The translations under genes were made by a program, and so were the position numbers. Source: Candidatus Aminicenantota bacterium (GTDB lineage: Bacteria; Acidobacteriota; Aminicenantia; Aminicenantales; Aminicenantaceae). From it: a stretch of DNA of 8,062 nt. The notes under the pieces were generated by a model, which was not told the origin of the DNA, ran no database searches, and saw only the letters and a program-made list of their open reading frames with translations. Positions 7,311 through 8,062 of this stretch are shown here, in pieces; within the stretch, counting starts at the first letter, position 1, and each line of letters begins with the position of its first letter. Location of the stretch: the NCBI GenBank assembly GCA_030607635.1, contig JAUWJP010000065.1, positions 1 to 8,062 of the forward strand. Direction: 5' to 3'.

Positions 7311-7385
7311 ATGAAAATAATTGTTGCTGATCACTTATGGAAATTAATGTCAGATTGTCCAGGAATGAATGCTATAAAAAACTAA
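7311..7385 (+). CDS. Possible 24-residue peptide after the HigA-like gene (weak)
   Basis: The frame opens at ATG 7311 after GTGAGG (7301-7306, 4 bases spacing) and closes with TAA at 7383-7385. The start MKII-X4-LWKLM has a faint resemblance to the N-terminus of HigB-type toxins (Met, basic residue, two hydrophobics, then an Leu-rich helix and a Pro). That would make it a toxin remnant, but the match is too short to trust. It is equally consistent with a chance ORF in AT-rich DNA. Confidence 0.2.
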   Translation: MKIIVADHLWKLMSDCPGMNAIKN

Positions 7386-7414
7386 AAAAATGAAAATTAT
7401 AAACGAACGCCAAA

Positions 7415-7444
7415 TTGACTTAGATTTTTCCCATGTGGTATAAA
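7415..7444 (+). promoter_or_regulatory. Extended -10 promoter of the methyltransferase gene
   Basis: TTGACT (7415-7420) and TATAAA (7439-7444) are spaced 18 bases apart, and TG at 7436-7437 adds the extended -10 motif TGnTATAAA. Transcription would start near 7451, leaving a leader of only about 26 bases. TAAATTAAT occurs twice in phase, at 7441-7449 (overlapping the -10) and 7459-7467, and could be a repressor site. This separates the methyltransferase from the HigA-like transcription unit. Confidence 0.7.
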
Positions 7445-7476
7445 TTAATGGAAGTCTTTAAATTAATTGCTTATAA

Positions 7477-8062
7477 ATGTTAACAAACCAAGAAAAAAGA
7501 GTCGAAATTTATACAAATAATCAAAAACCAACAGATCCTCCCTCAGTAAACTCAGAAACTCCCTTGAACAGTTTGAACCTCAATTGGAGAGAAATCGATT
7601 TACCAGAAAAAGCACGAACTAAACATGTCCACAGATTACATCCATACTTAGGCAAGTTTATTCCACAACTAGTCGAGATTTTCTTGAGAAAGTATTTTAA
7701 ACACGGGCAGACGGTCTTAGATCCTTTCTGTGGTTCAGGGACAACATTAGTGCAAGCTAATGAACTTGGTATAAACTCTATAGGATTTGATATTTCAGAA
7801 TTTAATGTATTGATTACAAAAGCAAAAACAGCTAAATACGATTTGGGAATAGCAAAAAAAGAAATACATGATATTTTAGAGAAACTTAGAAGTTCAATCC
7901 AAAAGGATAATATACAACTCAATTTATTAAAACCTGAAACTTATTCAATTGAAATAACTGTAACAAATAATGAATATTTAAATAGGTGGTTTAATCAGAA
8001 GGCAAGGAATGAATTGTTGACTTATAAGTATCTAATTGACAAGGAAAATTATAAGTATAAAA
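7477..8062 (+). CDS. DNA methyltransferase, N-terminal part (truncated by window end)
   Basis: The frame runs 195 codons from ATG 7477 to the window edge without a stop. It shows an N-terminal motif X-like region RLHPYLGKFIPQLVEIFL (53-70), SAM-binding motif I LDPFCGSGTT (81-90), and motif II GFDIS (103-107, Asp105 likely contacting the SAM ribose). This is the DNA amino-methyltransferase (N6-adenine or N4-cytosine) family. Because motif I comes first, the catalytic (D/S)PP(Y/F) motif IV should lie beyond 8062, so the base modified cannot be named. Usually such enzymes belong to restriction-modification or phage-defence loci; the partner would be downstream. The start is fixed by an in-frame TAA immediately upstream (7474-7476). 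No Shine-Dalgarno sequence is visible, which is unusual here because all the other large genes have one. Composition is very AT-rich (18 G/C of 60 in 7741-7800), suggesting accessory DNA. Confidence 0.88.
   Translation, partial: MLTNQEKRVEIYTNNQKPTDPPSVNSETPLNSLNLNWREIDLPEKARTKHVHRLHPYLGKFIPQLVEIFLRKYFKHGQTVLDPFCGSGTTLVQANELGINSIGFDISEFNVLITKAKTAKYDLGIAKKEIHDILEKLRSSIQKDNIQLNLLKPETYSIEITVTNNEYLNRWFNQKARNELLTYKYLIDKENYKYK

Noticed and set aside
7341..7467. Three copies of AAATTAAT as an iteron or CRISPR-like array
   Set aside because: The unit is 8 bases of A/T in very AT-rich DNA with irregular spacing; no spacers or longer repeats. Only the promoter-overlapping pair is mentioned.
7521..7922. 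133-codon minus-strand frame
   Set aside because: It lies fully antisense to the methyltransferase coding DPFCGSGTT and shows no recognisable motif.

Overview
The window is a bacterial chromosomal segment, about 40% GC by eye over most of its length, with every supported gene on the + strand. It carries two housekeeping genes, lon (ATP-dependent protease) and rho (transcription terminator). These are followed by a large secreted M14 zinc carboxypeptidase-like protein, a small HigA-type helix-turn-helix protein, and the first 195 codons of a DNA methyltransferase cut by the window end. The taxon cannot be fixed from sequence alone. A bacterial lon-rho pair beside a long secreted M14 peptidase with a C-terminal amidotransferase-like fold suggests an Acidobacteriota or Aminicenantota-like lineage; this is a low-confidence inference.

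Layout: 1-134 holds a near-consensus sigma-70 promoter and the 5' leader of lon. lon (135-2561) and rho (2641-3918) lie 79 bases apart with no visible terminator between them and may be co-transcribed. A 358-base gene-poor gap (3919-4276) follows. It contains a candidate promoter, short direct repeats and a leader that can fold in two competing ways, one of which masks the ribosome binding site of the next gene. The M14 peptidase gene (4277-6877) is clearly richer in G+C than everything around it. The last 1.2 kb is AT-rich and looks like the start of an accessory or defence segment: a HigA-like antitoxin without a recognisable HigB toxin (6932-7285), a tiny possible ORF, a strong extended -10 promoter, and a DNA methyltransferase with SAM-binding motif DPFCGSGTT (7477 to the end).

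How the parts work: Lon (cytosolic proteolysis) and Rho (transcription termination) are core functions. The M14 protein is exported and probably cleaves peptides or peptidoglycan-related substrates outside the cytoplasm. HigA-like proteins are normally degraded by Lon-type proteases to free a toxin, but nothing in the sequence links this lon to the antitoxin 4.4 kb away. The most interesting unexplained signals are the M14 leader and the orphan antitoxin plus methyltransferase boundary. No clearly new multi-gene system is visible within the window; one could continue past position 8062.
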